From Acidobacteriota bacterium (GTDB lineage: Bacteria; Acidobacteriota; Blastocatellia; Pyrinomonadales; Pyrinomonadaceae), in NCBI GenBank assembly GCA_025463135.1, contig JAOAPY010000016.1:124001-188000 (forward strand): DNA of 64,000 nucleotides. The letters run 5' to 3'. Positions 8,412 to 17,085 of this stretch are shown here, one piece after another. Both the position numbers and the translations under genes were made by a program. Below the pieces are notes generated by a model that was not told the DNA's origin, made no database searches, and saw only the letters and a list, made by a program, of their open reading frames with translations. How positions within the stretch are numbered: the stretch's first letter is position 1; each line of letters opens with the position of its first letter.

Positions 8412-8629
8412 GTAGTGGTGCAGTTTGATTTAGTAAGACGCATTTCCCATTGTGGGCCATCGTTACAGAACCGGGAGAGGTAGCGACCGGATCCTTCGCT
8501 CAAGCGTGGGTTGTTAAAAAACCTTAGGAATCATGATGTAGTAATCATGATGATTGAAGGATGCGGTCGCTACCGCTCCCCGGTTCTGTATAGCTATTGC
8601 ATTTTCACTCCATCAAACTGCACCAGTAC
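8412..8629. repeat. Nested palindromic element, about 218 bp (MITE-like)
   Basis: Outer arms at 8412-8429 and 8612-8629 match as inverted repeats at 17 of 18 positions (core TGGTGCAGTTTGAT). Inside, a second inverted repeat of about 34 bp runs from 8464 (TACAGAACCGGGAG...) to 8590. The centre holds repeats of ATCATGATG. It fills the gap between two divergent genes. It has no open frame and no second copy in the window. Confidence 0.68.
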
Positions 8630-8743
8630 CTCCCTGATGGGTTGGCTTGACGATTGTTTGAAGCCATCCGTAGAATGAGTTTCAGGTAATTTCCGTAATC
8701 ATTGAATTGCTGCGTGAATTTGTCCAGCTGAAGGAGTTCGATC

Positions 8744-9166
8744 ATGAGCAGTCCTTATCAACGCCCCGAACCGGAGTCCACGGAAAACGTGGACGATCTT
8801 ATTCTTCACGATGGCGATTCAGACGAGCACTCTGAACGAACCAAGTCCTCTGTCCGCGATCTGGCCTCGCGTATCCCAGAATCATTGAGCGCCATTGGTC
8901 GCGACATCAGCAGAACGATCGAGCGAGCAATCTCGGCCAAGGACGAATATGTAGTTGCGGTCAAGGTATCTCCCGAAGCGCAGGAAAAACTCGAACAGTT
9001 GGTTCAGGCCGGCGTCTTTCACAACCGCGCCGAAGCCGCGGGTTTCCTGATTGATGAGGGCATCAAAACTCAAGCGGCGCTGTTCGAACGGGTAGAGCAG
9101 AAGTTGGCCGAGATTGAACGTCTAAAAGCCGAGCTGCGGGGATTAATCAACGAGAAGCCGACCTAA
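8744..9166 (+). CDS. Small protein with ribbon-helix-helix-like segment
   Basis: A 140-residue protein I do not recognise by name. The first 45 residues are acidic and probably disordered. Residues about 66-108 (VVAVKVSPEAQEKLEQLVQA, then NRAEAAGFLIDEGIK) have the strand-helix-helix pattern of RHH/MetJ-Arc DNA-binding proteins, and the last 30 residues form a charged coiled-coil helix. GGAG lies eight bases before the ATG. It lies upstream of the M16 peptidase pair in the same direction, with a gap of about 110 bases. DNA binding is inferred only from this pattern. Confidence 0.72.
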   Translation: MSSPYQRPEPESTENVDDLILHDGDSDEHSERTKSSVRDLASRIPESLSAIGRDISRTIERAISAKDEYVVAVKVSPEAQEKLEQLVQAGVFHNRAEAAGFLIDEGIKTQAALFERVEQKLAEIERLKAELRGLINEKPT

Positions 9167-9277
9167 CTGGCACCGGGCTGGACCTCCGATTCAGTCTCCC
9201 ACACGCCTAAACACCTAACCTTCGCTTACGGCTGAGAATCGCCCCCTGGGCCCAAGCGAATACTGAGAGCCAACAAC

Positions 9278-10774
9278 GTGCCAGAAAACTTTCAACTCCC
9301 GGAAACACCAATCGAACAATTCACTCTCGCCAACGGACTGCGCGTCGTCCTGAGCAGGGACCCGGCTGTGCCGGTTGTCTCGGTCGTGGTCTATTACGAC
9401 GTTGGCTCGCGCAACGAGAAAGAGGGCCGCACGGGTTTCGCGCATCTGTTCGAGCACATGATGTTTCAGGGTTCGGAAAATGTCCCCAAGGCCGCCCACT
9501 TCCAATACATTTTCAATGCCGGCGGCACCATGAACGGGACCACCTCGACCGAGCGCACCAACTATTTCGAGACCCTGCCGGCAAATCAACTGCCGTTGGC
9601 CTTGTGGTTGGAAAGTGACCGCATGCGTTCGTTGAAGGTCACGCAGGAAAATCTCGACAACCAGCGCCAGGCGGTGCAGGAGGAAAAGCGTTTACGCTAC
9701 GATAATCAGCCTTACATCAACGCCTTTCTTCTGATCAATGAACTGATTTTCAAGAACCCTGCCAATGCCCATTCGACGATCGGTTCGATGGAAGACCTGG
9801 ACGCCGCCACCATCGACGACATTCGCGGGTTCTTTCGCGTCTACTATGCTCCGAACAATGCGGTGCTCACCGTCGTTGGTGATTTTGATTCCAAGCAGGC
9901 CAGGCACCTGATTGAAACATACTTTGAGGGCATCCCACGCCAACCCGATCCGCCACCTGTAAACGTTAGCGAACCACCTGAAGTCGGCAAGTCACAAGAG
10001 GCGTATCACGACAAACTTGCCCCGGCGCCGGCGTTTATTCTCGGTTGGAAGATTCCGCCGCGCCGAACGCCCGATCACTACGCGCTGGCGCTGGCCGGCG
10101 ATCTGCTCTTCGCGGGTGAAAGCTCTCGCCTCTATCAGCAACTGGTAAAAGGCGACGAGTCGGTGGTGTCGATTCAGGGCGAAGTAGACGATCGACGCGG
10201 GCCTTCGGCTCTCTATGTTTTTGCTTTGCCCAAGCCTGGTGAAGACATTCCCACGATTCGCGAGCAGATCTTCAATGAGATCAAGCGCCTGGCAACGGCA
10301 GGACCAAGTGATGAAGAAATGGAGAAGCTGCGCAACACGCTCTCCAACGATGCGGTCCGGGGCCGGCAGTCAACACTCTACCGAGCACAACGAATTGCTG
10401 AATATGCGCTTTACGACGGAGACCCTACCTTGTTCGATCACGAGCTTGATTATTATCTGAAGGTCACAGCCGATCAAATTAAAGCCGTTACCGCAAATTA
10501 CCTGGACGTCGACAATCGCGTAGTTCTCGATGTCGTCCCGGCCATGCTGGCCGAAGCGAGTGCGGCCACGACCGCCGGTTCGGCCCAGTCGAACGGCGAG
10601 TCACCACAGCCCACCGCGCCGGCGCCGCAGATTCCTGCTGGTCCAAAAACCGAGCCGCCATCAGCCAGCCAGATTCAAACTCCGCTGGGCGATTCCGGCG
10701 CGCCCGAAACAGAGCGACCACTGTCAGAGCCACCGGCTCCCGTAGAACCTGGCTCAGGACCAGTACATCCGTAA
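9278..10774 (+). CDS. M16 family zinc peptidase, catalytic-type subunit
   Basis: A 498-residue pitrilysin/mitochondrial processing peptidase-type metalloprotease. The inverted zinc motif HLFEH is at residues 56-60, with the downstream Glu in AVQEEKRLRYDN near residue 136. Two M16 lobes follow, then a Pro/Ala/Thr-rich tail of about 75 residues (mostly PAPQ/EPP text) that looks disordered. The start is a GTG with only a weak purine stretch before it; no signal peptide is evident. The next M16 gene begins two bases after its stop, so the two are likely one dimeric enzyme made from one mRNA. Confidence 0.92.
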   Translation: MPENFQLPETPIEQFTLANGLRVVLSRDPAVPVVSVVVYYDVGSRNEKEGRTGFAHLFEHMMFQGSENVPKAAHFQYIFNAGGTMNGTTSTERTNYFETLPANQLPLALWLESDRMRSLKVTQENLDNQRQAVQEEKRLRYDNQPYINAFLLINELIFKNPANAHSTIGSMEDLDAATIDDIRGFFRVYYAPNNAVLTVVGDFDSKQARHLIETYFEGIPRQPDPPPVNVSEPPEVGKSQEAYHDKLAPAPAFILGWKIPPRRTPDHYALALAGDLLFAGESSRLYQQLVKGDESVVSIQGEVDDRRGPSALYVFALPKPGEDIPTIREQIFNEIKRLATAGPSDEEMEKLRNTLSNDAVRGRQSTLYRAQRIAEYALYDGDPTLFDHELDYYLKVTADQIKAVTANYLDVDNRVVLDVVPAMLAEASAATTAGSAQSNGESPQPTAPAPQIPAGPKTEPPSASQIQTPLGDSGAPETERPLSEPPAPVEPGSGPVHP

Positions 10775-10776
10775 AT

Positions 10777-12492
10777 ATGAATCAACAGGACGATTTTCGC
10801 CGCTATGCACCGGCGCCACTTCCCTCCAGCGAAATAAAAATTCCGACTCCTTACCAAACGGTGTTGCCTAATGGCCTGACGTTGGTGGTGGTTGAAGACA
10901 AGCGTCTGCCGTTGGTGAGTTATCGTCTGGCTTTTCGTACCGGGGATGCGCATGACCCGCCCGAACTGCCTGGTCTGACAGACATGATGGCCGGACTCCT
11001 GACTGAAGGCACGGTCTCACGGACCAGTCGTCAGATCGCTGAAGAGGTCGAGCGCATGGGCGCCACCCTGCACGCCGGGGCAGGTTCGGATTTCACGACG
11101 CTTTCTGCCTCCGCTCTTGCAGTATTCGGCGACAAGATTCTCGAGCTGATGGCTGACGTCACACTGCGTCCCTCGTTTCCTGAAAATGAAGTCGAGCTGA
11201 CCAAACAGAACACCAAAGAAAGTCTGAAACAACAGCGGGCGCAACCGTCGTTTCTCGCCAATGAGATGGTTTCGCGAGTGATGTTTGGCGAGCATCCGTA
11301 TTCCAGGATCGTGCCTACGCCCGAATCAATTGATAACACCACACGAGAGCGTTTGGTTGAATTTCACCGCTCGGTCTTTGTGCCCAACAACGCGGTCTTC
11401 CTGATTGTCGGTGACGTGGACCGTGCGGTGGCTGAACAGAACGTGGCAAAACTGTTTGGCGACTGGCCGCGTAGCGAAGCCGTTCCGGACAGCTTTCCGC
11501 AGCCGCCTGACAGAACAAAGCGAGTCGCTTATGTTATCGATCGCCCCGGCTCAGCGCAGTCGAACATCGTCATCTCGAGCAAAGGCGTCAATCGCACCAA
11601 TCCCGATTACTTCCCGCTGCTCCTGATGCACACGGTGTTGGGTGCGACGGCATCTTCCCGCCTCTTCATGAATCTCCGTGAAGAGAAGGGCTATACCTAT
11701 GGAGCTTATTCCAATCTTGATACGCGGCGCACGGCGGGAACTATCCGCGCGACTGCCGAAGTGCGCACTCCGGTCACCGGCGATTCGTTGAAAGAGTTCT
11801 TCTACGAATTGGATCGCATTGGCAGTGAGCCGGTGACTGAGAAAGAAATTTCCGATGCCAAGTCTTATTTAACGGGTGTCTTCCCGATCCGCCTGGAAAC
11901 GCAGGAAGGACTCATCGATCAATTGGTGCAGATTAAGATGCTGGGCCTGCCTGACAACTATCTGCAACTTTATCGCGAGCAGGTGCAGAAAGTGACGAGG
12001 GAAGAAATCCAGGAAGTGGCACAAAAGTATGTAAGGCCGGATGAAGCCGCGATTGTAATTGTCGGCGATGGCGCCCAGGTGCTCGAACAACTCGAACGCT
12101 ATTGTTCAGAGATAGAGTTCTATAACACCGCCGGCAAAAAGAAAGATCGTCCCACAGCTGTTGGTGTGGTAACCGAGTCAGACGATTCCAGCCTTGCCGG
12201 CACGTGGTCTCTTGAAATTCAGACGCCATTTGGTCAGGACGTGGCGGCGACTCTCACCCTCAATCAGAATTCTGAAGGATTTAGCGGCAAAGTAGAATCA
12301 GAAATGGGACAAGGAGAGCTGGCGAATGTCACGCGCGACGGGCCTCAGTTCCAGGCGACGTTATCCTTCGCAATGGAAGGAGCTGCCATGGACGCCACCA
12401 TCAGCGGCAGTGTCGCAGGATCCCGGATGGATGGAACCATTAGTCTTAAGAATTTGCCCGCGCTGTCGTTTAGCGGTCATCGCGCTGAATAG
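10777..12492 (+). CDS. M16 family peptidase, non-catalytic-type partner subunit with extra C-terminal domain
   Basis: A 571-residue M16 protein whose zinc motif is lost: where HxxEH is expected it reads GLTDMMAGLLTEG (residues 66-78). It keeps the substrate-binding REEKGYTYGAYS motif of the regulatory subunit. This matches known bacterial M16B heterodimers in which one chain is active and the other holds substrate. After residue about 460 is an added beta-rich domain of about 95 residues (GTWSLEIQTPFGQ to the end) not typical of the family. It starts two bases after the active-type gene. Confidence 0.9.
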   Translation: MNQQDDFRRYAPAPLPSSEIKIPTPYQTVLPNGLTLVVVEDKRLPLVSYRLAFRTGDAHDPPELPGLTDMMAGLLTEGTVSRTSRQIAEEVERMGATLHAGAGSDFTTLSASALAVFGDKILELMADVTLRPSFPENEVELTKQNTKESLKQQRAQPSFLANEMVSRVMFGEHPYSRIVPTPESIDNTTRERLVEFHRSVFVPNNAVFLIVGDVDRAVAEQNVAKLFGDWPRSEAVPDSFPQPPDRTKRVAYVIDRPGSAQSNIVISSKGVNRTNPDYFPLLLMHTVLGATASSRLFMNLREEKGYTYGAYSNLDTRRTAGTIRATAEVRTPVTGDSLKEFFYELDRIGSEPVTEKEISDAKSYLTGVFPIRLETQEGLIDQLVQIKMLGLPDNYLQLYREQVQKVTREEIQEVAQKYVRPDEAAIVIVGDGAQVLEQLERYCSEIEFYNTAGKKKDRPTAVGVVTESDDSSLAGTWSLEIQTPFGQDVAATLTLNQNSEGFSGKVESEMGQGELANVTRDGPQFQATLSFAMEGAAMDATISGSVAGSRMDGTISLKNLPALSFSGHRAE

Positions 12493-12592
12493 ACGCAGCA
12501 CTGCGTTCGAGAACCGGATCCAAGCACTCTCCTGATTTTTAACCTTGTGTAGCCGCTGGCGTGAAATCTCCACGGCGCAAGGCCGTGGCCTC

Positions 12593-12626
12593 AAAAAAAA
12601 CGCCCAGCATACAGAGCACGCTGGGC
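12593..12626 (-). terminator. Rho-independent terminator of the giant two-gene unit
   Basis: Read on the - strand, GCCCAGC and GCTGGGC (12620-12626 and 12602-12608) form a 7-bp stem, followed one base on by eight T (12600-12593). It lies about 117 bases after the stop of the 1442-residue gene and converges with the M16 operon. Confidence 0.75.
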
Positions 12627-12742
12627 AAATGACAGGAGGAACCGAGTGTTACGGTTGCCGCTTGATGTGCGGCATTTCCCATAACCTCGATTACTCCGAT
12701 GCTATTCCTTTCCTTAACGGTTGCTCGACCAAATTTGCCCCC

Positions 12743-15700
12743 TTACTCACTCACTAAAGCATCATCCAGTTCGAAGGCTTCGGCATAAATCAAACGGCCG
12801 GGCTGGGCCACCGTCCGCCCTTCCACAATGGTGTAGTTCGCCGAAATATATTCGTGCTCTTCGATCAACAACCTGAATTCGCCCGGCTCCGGCGCTTTGG
12901 TAAAAACAACCGTACCTTTCCAAATGACCAGATCGGGCCAATCCTTAACTGGAGCGTCACCGGCCGAGTCAACCCGCGCAATGGTTTTTGGCACATCCTT
13001 CCAGGTCAAGTCGCTTTCAATGTCCGGATCTCGGCGCTGCACGCGCACTTGAATCCTGGTCGGGCGGGGGCTGGGATCGGTGGGTTTGGGTTCCGCCTTG
13101 ACAACCGCTTTCGGGCCTCGTGGAGCCACGCCCGAGACAACCACGCGCAACGTGCGCGGGTGATGCGGGTCGGCCGTGACCAGCGCCGAACGATCGGGAG
13201 TAAGTTGGGCGAAGTCGGCAAGGACCACGCGCGAGATCATCGCGTCCGGCAAGGCGTGGGGCTGGTAACGCACCAATGCCAACCTAACAAAGGGCATGTA
13301 GACCGGCATAAATGTGTCAATCGTAAGATCCGCGAACCAAAGTTTGCGTTCCGGATCAAATTCCGGCTTAAAGCCTACGACGTCAACTGGTCCGCCATTG
13401 GCGCGCGGTGGTCTTGATTCCTCCAACGACACTCGGGAATCGCTCTCTACGCTGTCGGTAAAGTTACCGATGGCCGGGACTCCTCCCAGTGGGGATGTTT
13501 GCCAGATCGGATCCATGCCCCACTGTGTGATCAGCGACTTGAATTTGTCTCGATTCGCTTCGAGATCTCCGTTCGAGTCGTTCCACAGTGTGACACCCAA
13601 CAGCTCTCCTTCTCCGGAAGAGAACCACGGGCGGTGAAAATACACACGCAAGCCCCCGCCAAAGCGGACACTGCGTTTCATATTCGTCTCAACCTGTCTT
13701 TGCCAGCCAAAGGTTGGAACTACGTAGGCTATGTCGGGCGCCAGTGGGCGCGCTGAGGCCGGCACATCGACTGTTACCTCCTCGCTCTGGCGCGTAAAGC
13801 CGCCCTCCTGATCATCGGGGAAGTACTCGCGAAAGCGCGAGGTTGCGACAGCCGTGTATTTGATCACGTGATGTTTCGTGTCGTTGAGAATGTGACGCGG
13901 AGCAGCCTCTGCGAATACCAACGGGTTTTGCGGGTTACCGGTCCAATCACCGGCGCGGGTAAACGCAATCTGATCGTGTTCCGGGTCGTAATAACCGACG
14001 GCCCTCGGCTTGGTTTCCGAGGCGTAGAGATAGTCTTCGTTAAGACCGGCCAGGGACAATTCGTCGGCGGTAGCGGTGCGATGTACGGTGCCCAGGGTGG
14101 CACTGACTCCATCGTCAACGGGATCGTCGAACGCGGCCATTATGTCTATCCGGGCTGTGCCCGCGCCATGCACTTTTAGTGCGCCGGTTAGATAAGCATC
14201 GGTCGCGCCCGGACGCCGCCAGGCCGTGATTGGCGCCAGCTCGGTGGGATCGCTGACCCCACGATTGGGAGCAGTTTCCAGCGGACTTCCATGCACCTGC
14301 TGGTGCTCAACGTGCAAGGCAGTAAATTCCGGCCGGCCAATTGGCTGTTGTACGGCGTGCACCAGCGTCAACAATCGCGGCGGCGTAAGCATCCAATGGC
14401 CGCCTTCCACCGCCCGCTGCAGCACATGCGCAATCCTGTCGATATCCAGGCCCGGTACCAGAAACTGCTGCTGTGCGTGATTCTCGGTGAGGTCGGCGAT
14501 GTACTCTCGCAGCCATTGCCATACTCCCATTAGTTTCAGGTCGTCGGTGGTCAGGTAACTCGTGAGCGGCACAACTTTGCTGCGACCCTTGGCCAACAGC
14601 ACCGTGAGCACGCGCTCGTCCGGATCCCAATGGGGTGGCTGCTCTGCCTGGCTCACAACCGGCTCGTCCAGGCGCAAGCGAAAGCCGCGCGTATCTTGCC
14701 AATCACCGGAATCACCAAAACTAATCAGCGTGGCCGAGCCCGCCCGTGGATTGGGATCGTTTAAGGGATCGTATTGGACTGGGCCGGCCCCGCCGCTATC
14801 CGGCGTCACTTTTCCGATCGACTCTGCTAACGAGCCGGGCAAGTCGCGAATGGCCGCACCCCGCGACAAGGGATCGGGAAGATAAGGCAAGTCGTCGAGG
14901 CGATCGGCGGCCTCCAGAGGATAGTCGTTTACTTTGCCCTTGATATCGATCGACGCGGTATTGAATTCACCCGCGTCACGATCGACGATTAGTTGATAGG
15001 TTGCCGCATCGCTTTTAAGTTTGCCCGCGGCATCATCAAACATCCCCAGGCGCTCGCCCATTTCGACGCTGGTGCGTGGCGGCAAGATATGCCGGTCGGC
15101 TGCCGTCAGGTCAGCACCTTCGCCATCCTTGCTGAGCTCGGAATTAAAAGTGCGAATCACCAGACGATCCACGGCCGAGCCCGGATCTTTAACAGCTCTT
15201 TCGTCACGGATAATCACGACGGGCGCGCCGACGGGTTCGAATCGCAGATAGGTAAAGCCTTCCGCATCACGCGGCAGTCCAAACACTGACGACAACAGAT
15301 CCGCGACCTCGTTGTCATGCGCCAGACTGTTCCCAGCCAGGTCGACGGCGCGGGCGCGAATGCGATAACGGACGCCAAAGCAAAGACGCGGCAGCGAGCC
15401 CGGCAGCACTTCGTACCTGGTTGTCATCTTGAACGGCGTTTCCGCCTCGTCTTCAGCAAACTTTTCCGGCTCATCGTCGCGCGGCACCGCGTCGGCGGGA
15501 TTGGGATAGCGACTGAGGTGTTTGGCCGGCGTGGGCGCACTCAAACTCCAACCTGACCAACGCGCGATGGCCTCGTGCAAATAGAGATCCGTGGTAGCTG
15601 GTTGTGCGCCCTTTGCCGGCTGCATAGCTGCCAACTGCACAAACCCCTCTTCCCTGTTTTTGGGTACAAAACTCTTGGCGCCAATCTGGTATTGACCTCG

Positions 15701-17071
15701 ACGCAAGTGCAGTGAATGCCAGGCATTGGTGCGCGAGTCCCAAATGTCCAGACGATAGCCGCGGTTCAGGTCCTCAGCAAAAAAGGGCCGCTTCTGCTTC
15801 CCGCCGCTGGTGACTGCATCGTTGAACTCTTTGGACTGGCCCAACGTGTCGAGCAACTGCAAAGCACGCCGGTCCGCATACAGTGAAAAGCCCCCCGAGC
15901 GCAGGGACGGTAGCGTCGCGTCCGGATCAAAAACTTCAGAATGCTGCGCTCGCTCGGGCCGCGCTGAGCTCTCCACATTATGACCGCCGGACGGATTCAT
16001 GGTCTCAGCGAGCATGATGGTTTTGTGCATCCCACCATCGACATCAACCTGAGCCAGGCCAAACAGCTCGGGCTGCAATACGAGCAAGCCAAAGATTGAA
16101 AACGGAGCTCGCAAGTCTTTCCCCGGACGCGGCGCGGCCAGGAAGAGTCGCTTTCCCTCCAGGACCGCATGAATATATGCAGTTTCCAGCTTTGGAGTTT
16201 CCGGCACGATTGCCCAACGCGTTCCGGGCGTAACTTTTTGCACGAAGATGGTGCCCGGTACACCAAAACCTGTCTCTGGTATGAACTTGCGCGGTAACTC
16301 GAGATCGAAAACCAGACCCAGGGCGCGCAGCAGTTCAGGATAGGCATTGAGCGCGGTCAATGCCTGGTGGAAATCGAGAATCTTACCTTTATCAATCTTC
16401 AGCTTGTTACGCTTTTCCGGGGTAGGCATGTGGTGAAACACTGAGAAGGGCACCGCGATGTTTTGCAACGCTCCGGCACTATGATTGCCCGTGATCAATC
16501 CTTCGTGGTCCAGTTCACCACTCAGTGGTGATTGCAGGTGTCTTTCCCAGTTGTCTTTGGTTACACGCACTCGATCGCGCAAGCTCTTAGCCAAATCGCC
16601 GTTCCAGTGAATCTCCATTCCATGGACCAATTCCATTAGTAGCCCGCGGTTTCCGGACTGTTCGCGATTGTTATCGGCGGGTAGCGCCAGCGTCACGCCG
16701 GCTTTCTGATAGATACCTTTAATGGCACTCAACGTGTCCCGGACCGGATAAGAAATGATCGCGCGATCCGAATAGTCGTCGAACTGATGCGAGCGCACAA
16801 AGGTTTCTTCGTTGAATAATTCCTCCCACAAATCGGGCCGCAGAGGATCATGATCGATCTGGGTGGCGAAGGTCCTGGTTCCACAACGCAGTTCCAGCTC
16901 CAGGCCTCTGGTCCTTAAGCGACGCGTCCAGCGCAGCCAGTCGCGAAAGGCGCCCAGATTGTCCGCGCCTTCGAGGCGAGGCGAGACAAGCACTGATACC
17001 GGCATGGTGTCGCCGTCCGCGGTAATCCCACGGGGCATCACGGTGAAAAGAATGGTCTGCTCGATTGCCAT
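12743..17071 (-). CDS. Giant protein of unknown function, second of a pair
   Basis: A 1442-residue protein that I do not recognise. No signal peptide or membrane segment is apparent, so it is probably cytoplasmic or exported by a route without a signal peptide. The sequence is rich in beta-type text and Pro. A stretch near residue 590 (YRIRARAVDLAGNS) resembles a fibronectin-III-like or carbohydrate-binding Ig-like strand pattern, and the C-terminal 250 residues again look like two beta-sandwich domains. I start it at ATG 17071 (MAIEQT), eight bases after GGGGAG; the first in-frame GTG at 17089 would overlap the upstream gene. The gap to the 1086-residue gene is 14 bases, and a terminator follows, so the two genes form a unit. 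No function is proposed. Confidence 0.8.
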   Translation of the reverse strand: MAIEQTILFTVMPRGITADGDTMPVSVLVSPRLEGADNLGAFRDWLRWTRRLRTRGLELELRCGTRTFATQIDHDPLRPDLWEELFNEETFVRSHQFDDYSDRAIISYPVRDTLSAIKGIYQKAGVTLALPADNNREQSGNRGLLMELVHGMEIHWNGDLAKSLRDRVRVTKDNWERHLQSPLSGELDHEGLITGNHSAGALQNIAVPFSVFHHMPTPEKRNKLKIDKGKILDFHQALTALNAYPELLRALGLVFDLELPRKFIPETGFGVPGTIFVQKVTPGTRWAIVPETPKLETAYIHAVLEGKRLFLAAPRPGKDLRAPFSIFGLLVLQPELFGLAQVDVDGGMHKTIMLAETMNPSGGHNVESSARPERAQHSEVFDPDATLPSLRSGGFSLYADRRALQLLDTLGQSKEFNDAVTSGGKQKRPFFAEDLNRGYRLDIWDSRTNAWHSLHLRRGQYQIGAKSFVPKNREEGFVQLAAMQPAKGAQPATTDLYLHEAIARWSGWSLSAPTPAKHLSRYPNPADAVPRDDEPEKFAEDEAETPFKMTTRYEVLPGSLPRLCFGVRYRIRARAVDLAGNSLAHDNEVADLLSSVFGLPRDAEGFTYLRFEPVGAPVVIIRDERAVKDPGSAVDRLVIRTFNSELSKDGEGADLTAADRHILPPRTSVEMGERLGMFDDAAGKLKSDAATYQLIVDRDAGEFNTASIDIKGKVNDYPLEAADRLDDLPYLPDPLSRGAAIRDLPGSLAESIGKVTPDSGGAGPVQYDPLNDPNPRAGSATLISFGDSGDWQDTRGFRLRLDEPVVSQAEQPPHWDPDERVLTVLLAKGRSKVVPLTSYLTTDDLKLMGVWQWLREYIADLTENHAQQQFLVPGLDIDRIAHVLQRAVEGGHWMLTPPRLLTLVHAVQQPIGRPEFTALHVEHQQVHGSPLETAPNRGVSDPTELAPITAWRRPGATDAYLTGALKVHGAGTARIDIMAAFDDPVDDGVSATLGTVHRTATADELSLAGLNEDYLYASETKPRAVGYYDPEHDQIAFTRAGDWTGNPQNPLVFAEAAPRHILNDTKHHVIKYTAVATSRFREYFPDDQEGGFTRQSEEVTVDVPASARPLAPDIAYVVPTFGWQRQVETNMKRSVRFGGGLRVYFHRPWFSSGEGELLGVTLWNDSNGDLEANRDKFKSLITQWGMDPIWQTSPLGGVPAIGNFTDSVESDSRVSLEESRPPRANGGPVDVVGFKPEFDPERKLWFADLTIDTFMPVYMPFVRLALVRYQPHALPDAMISRVVLADFAQLTPDRSALVTADPHHPRTLRVVVSGVAPRGPKAVVKAEPKPTDPSPRPTRIQVRVQRRDPDIESDLTWKDVPKTIARVDSAGDAPVKDWPDLVIWKGTVVFTKAPEPGEFRLLIEEHEYISANYTIVEGRTVAQPGRLIYAEAFELDDALVSE

Positions 17072-17085
17072 GGTTTCTCTCCCCA

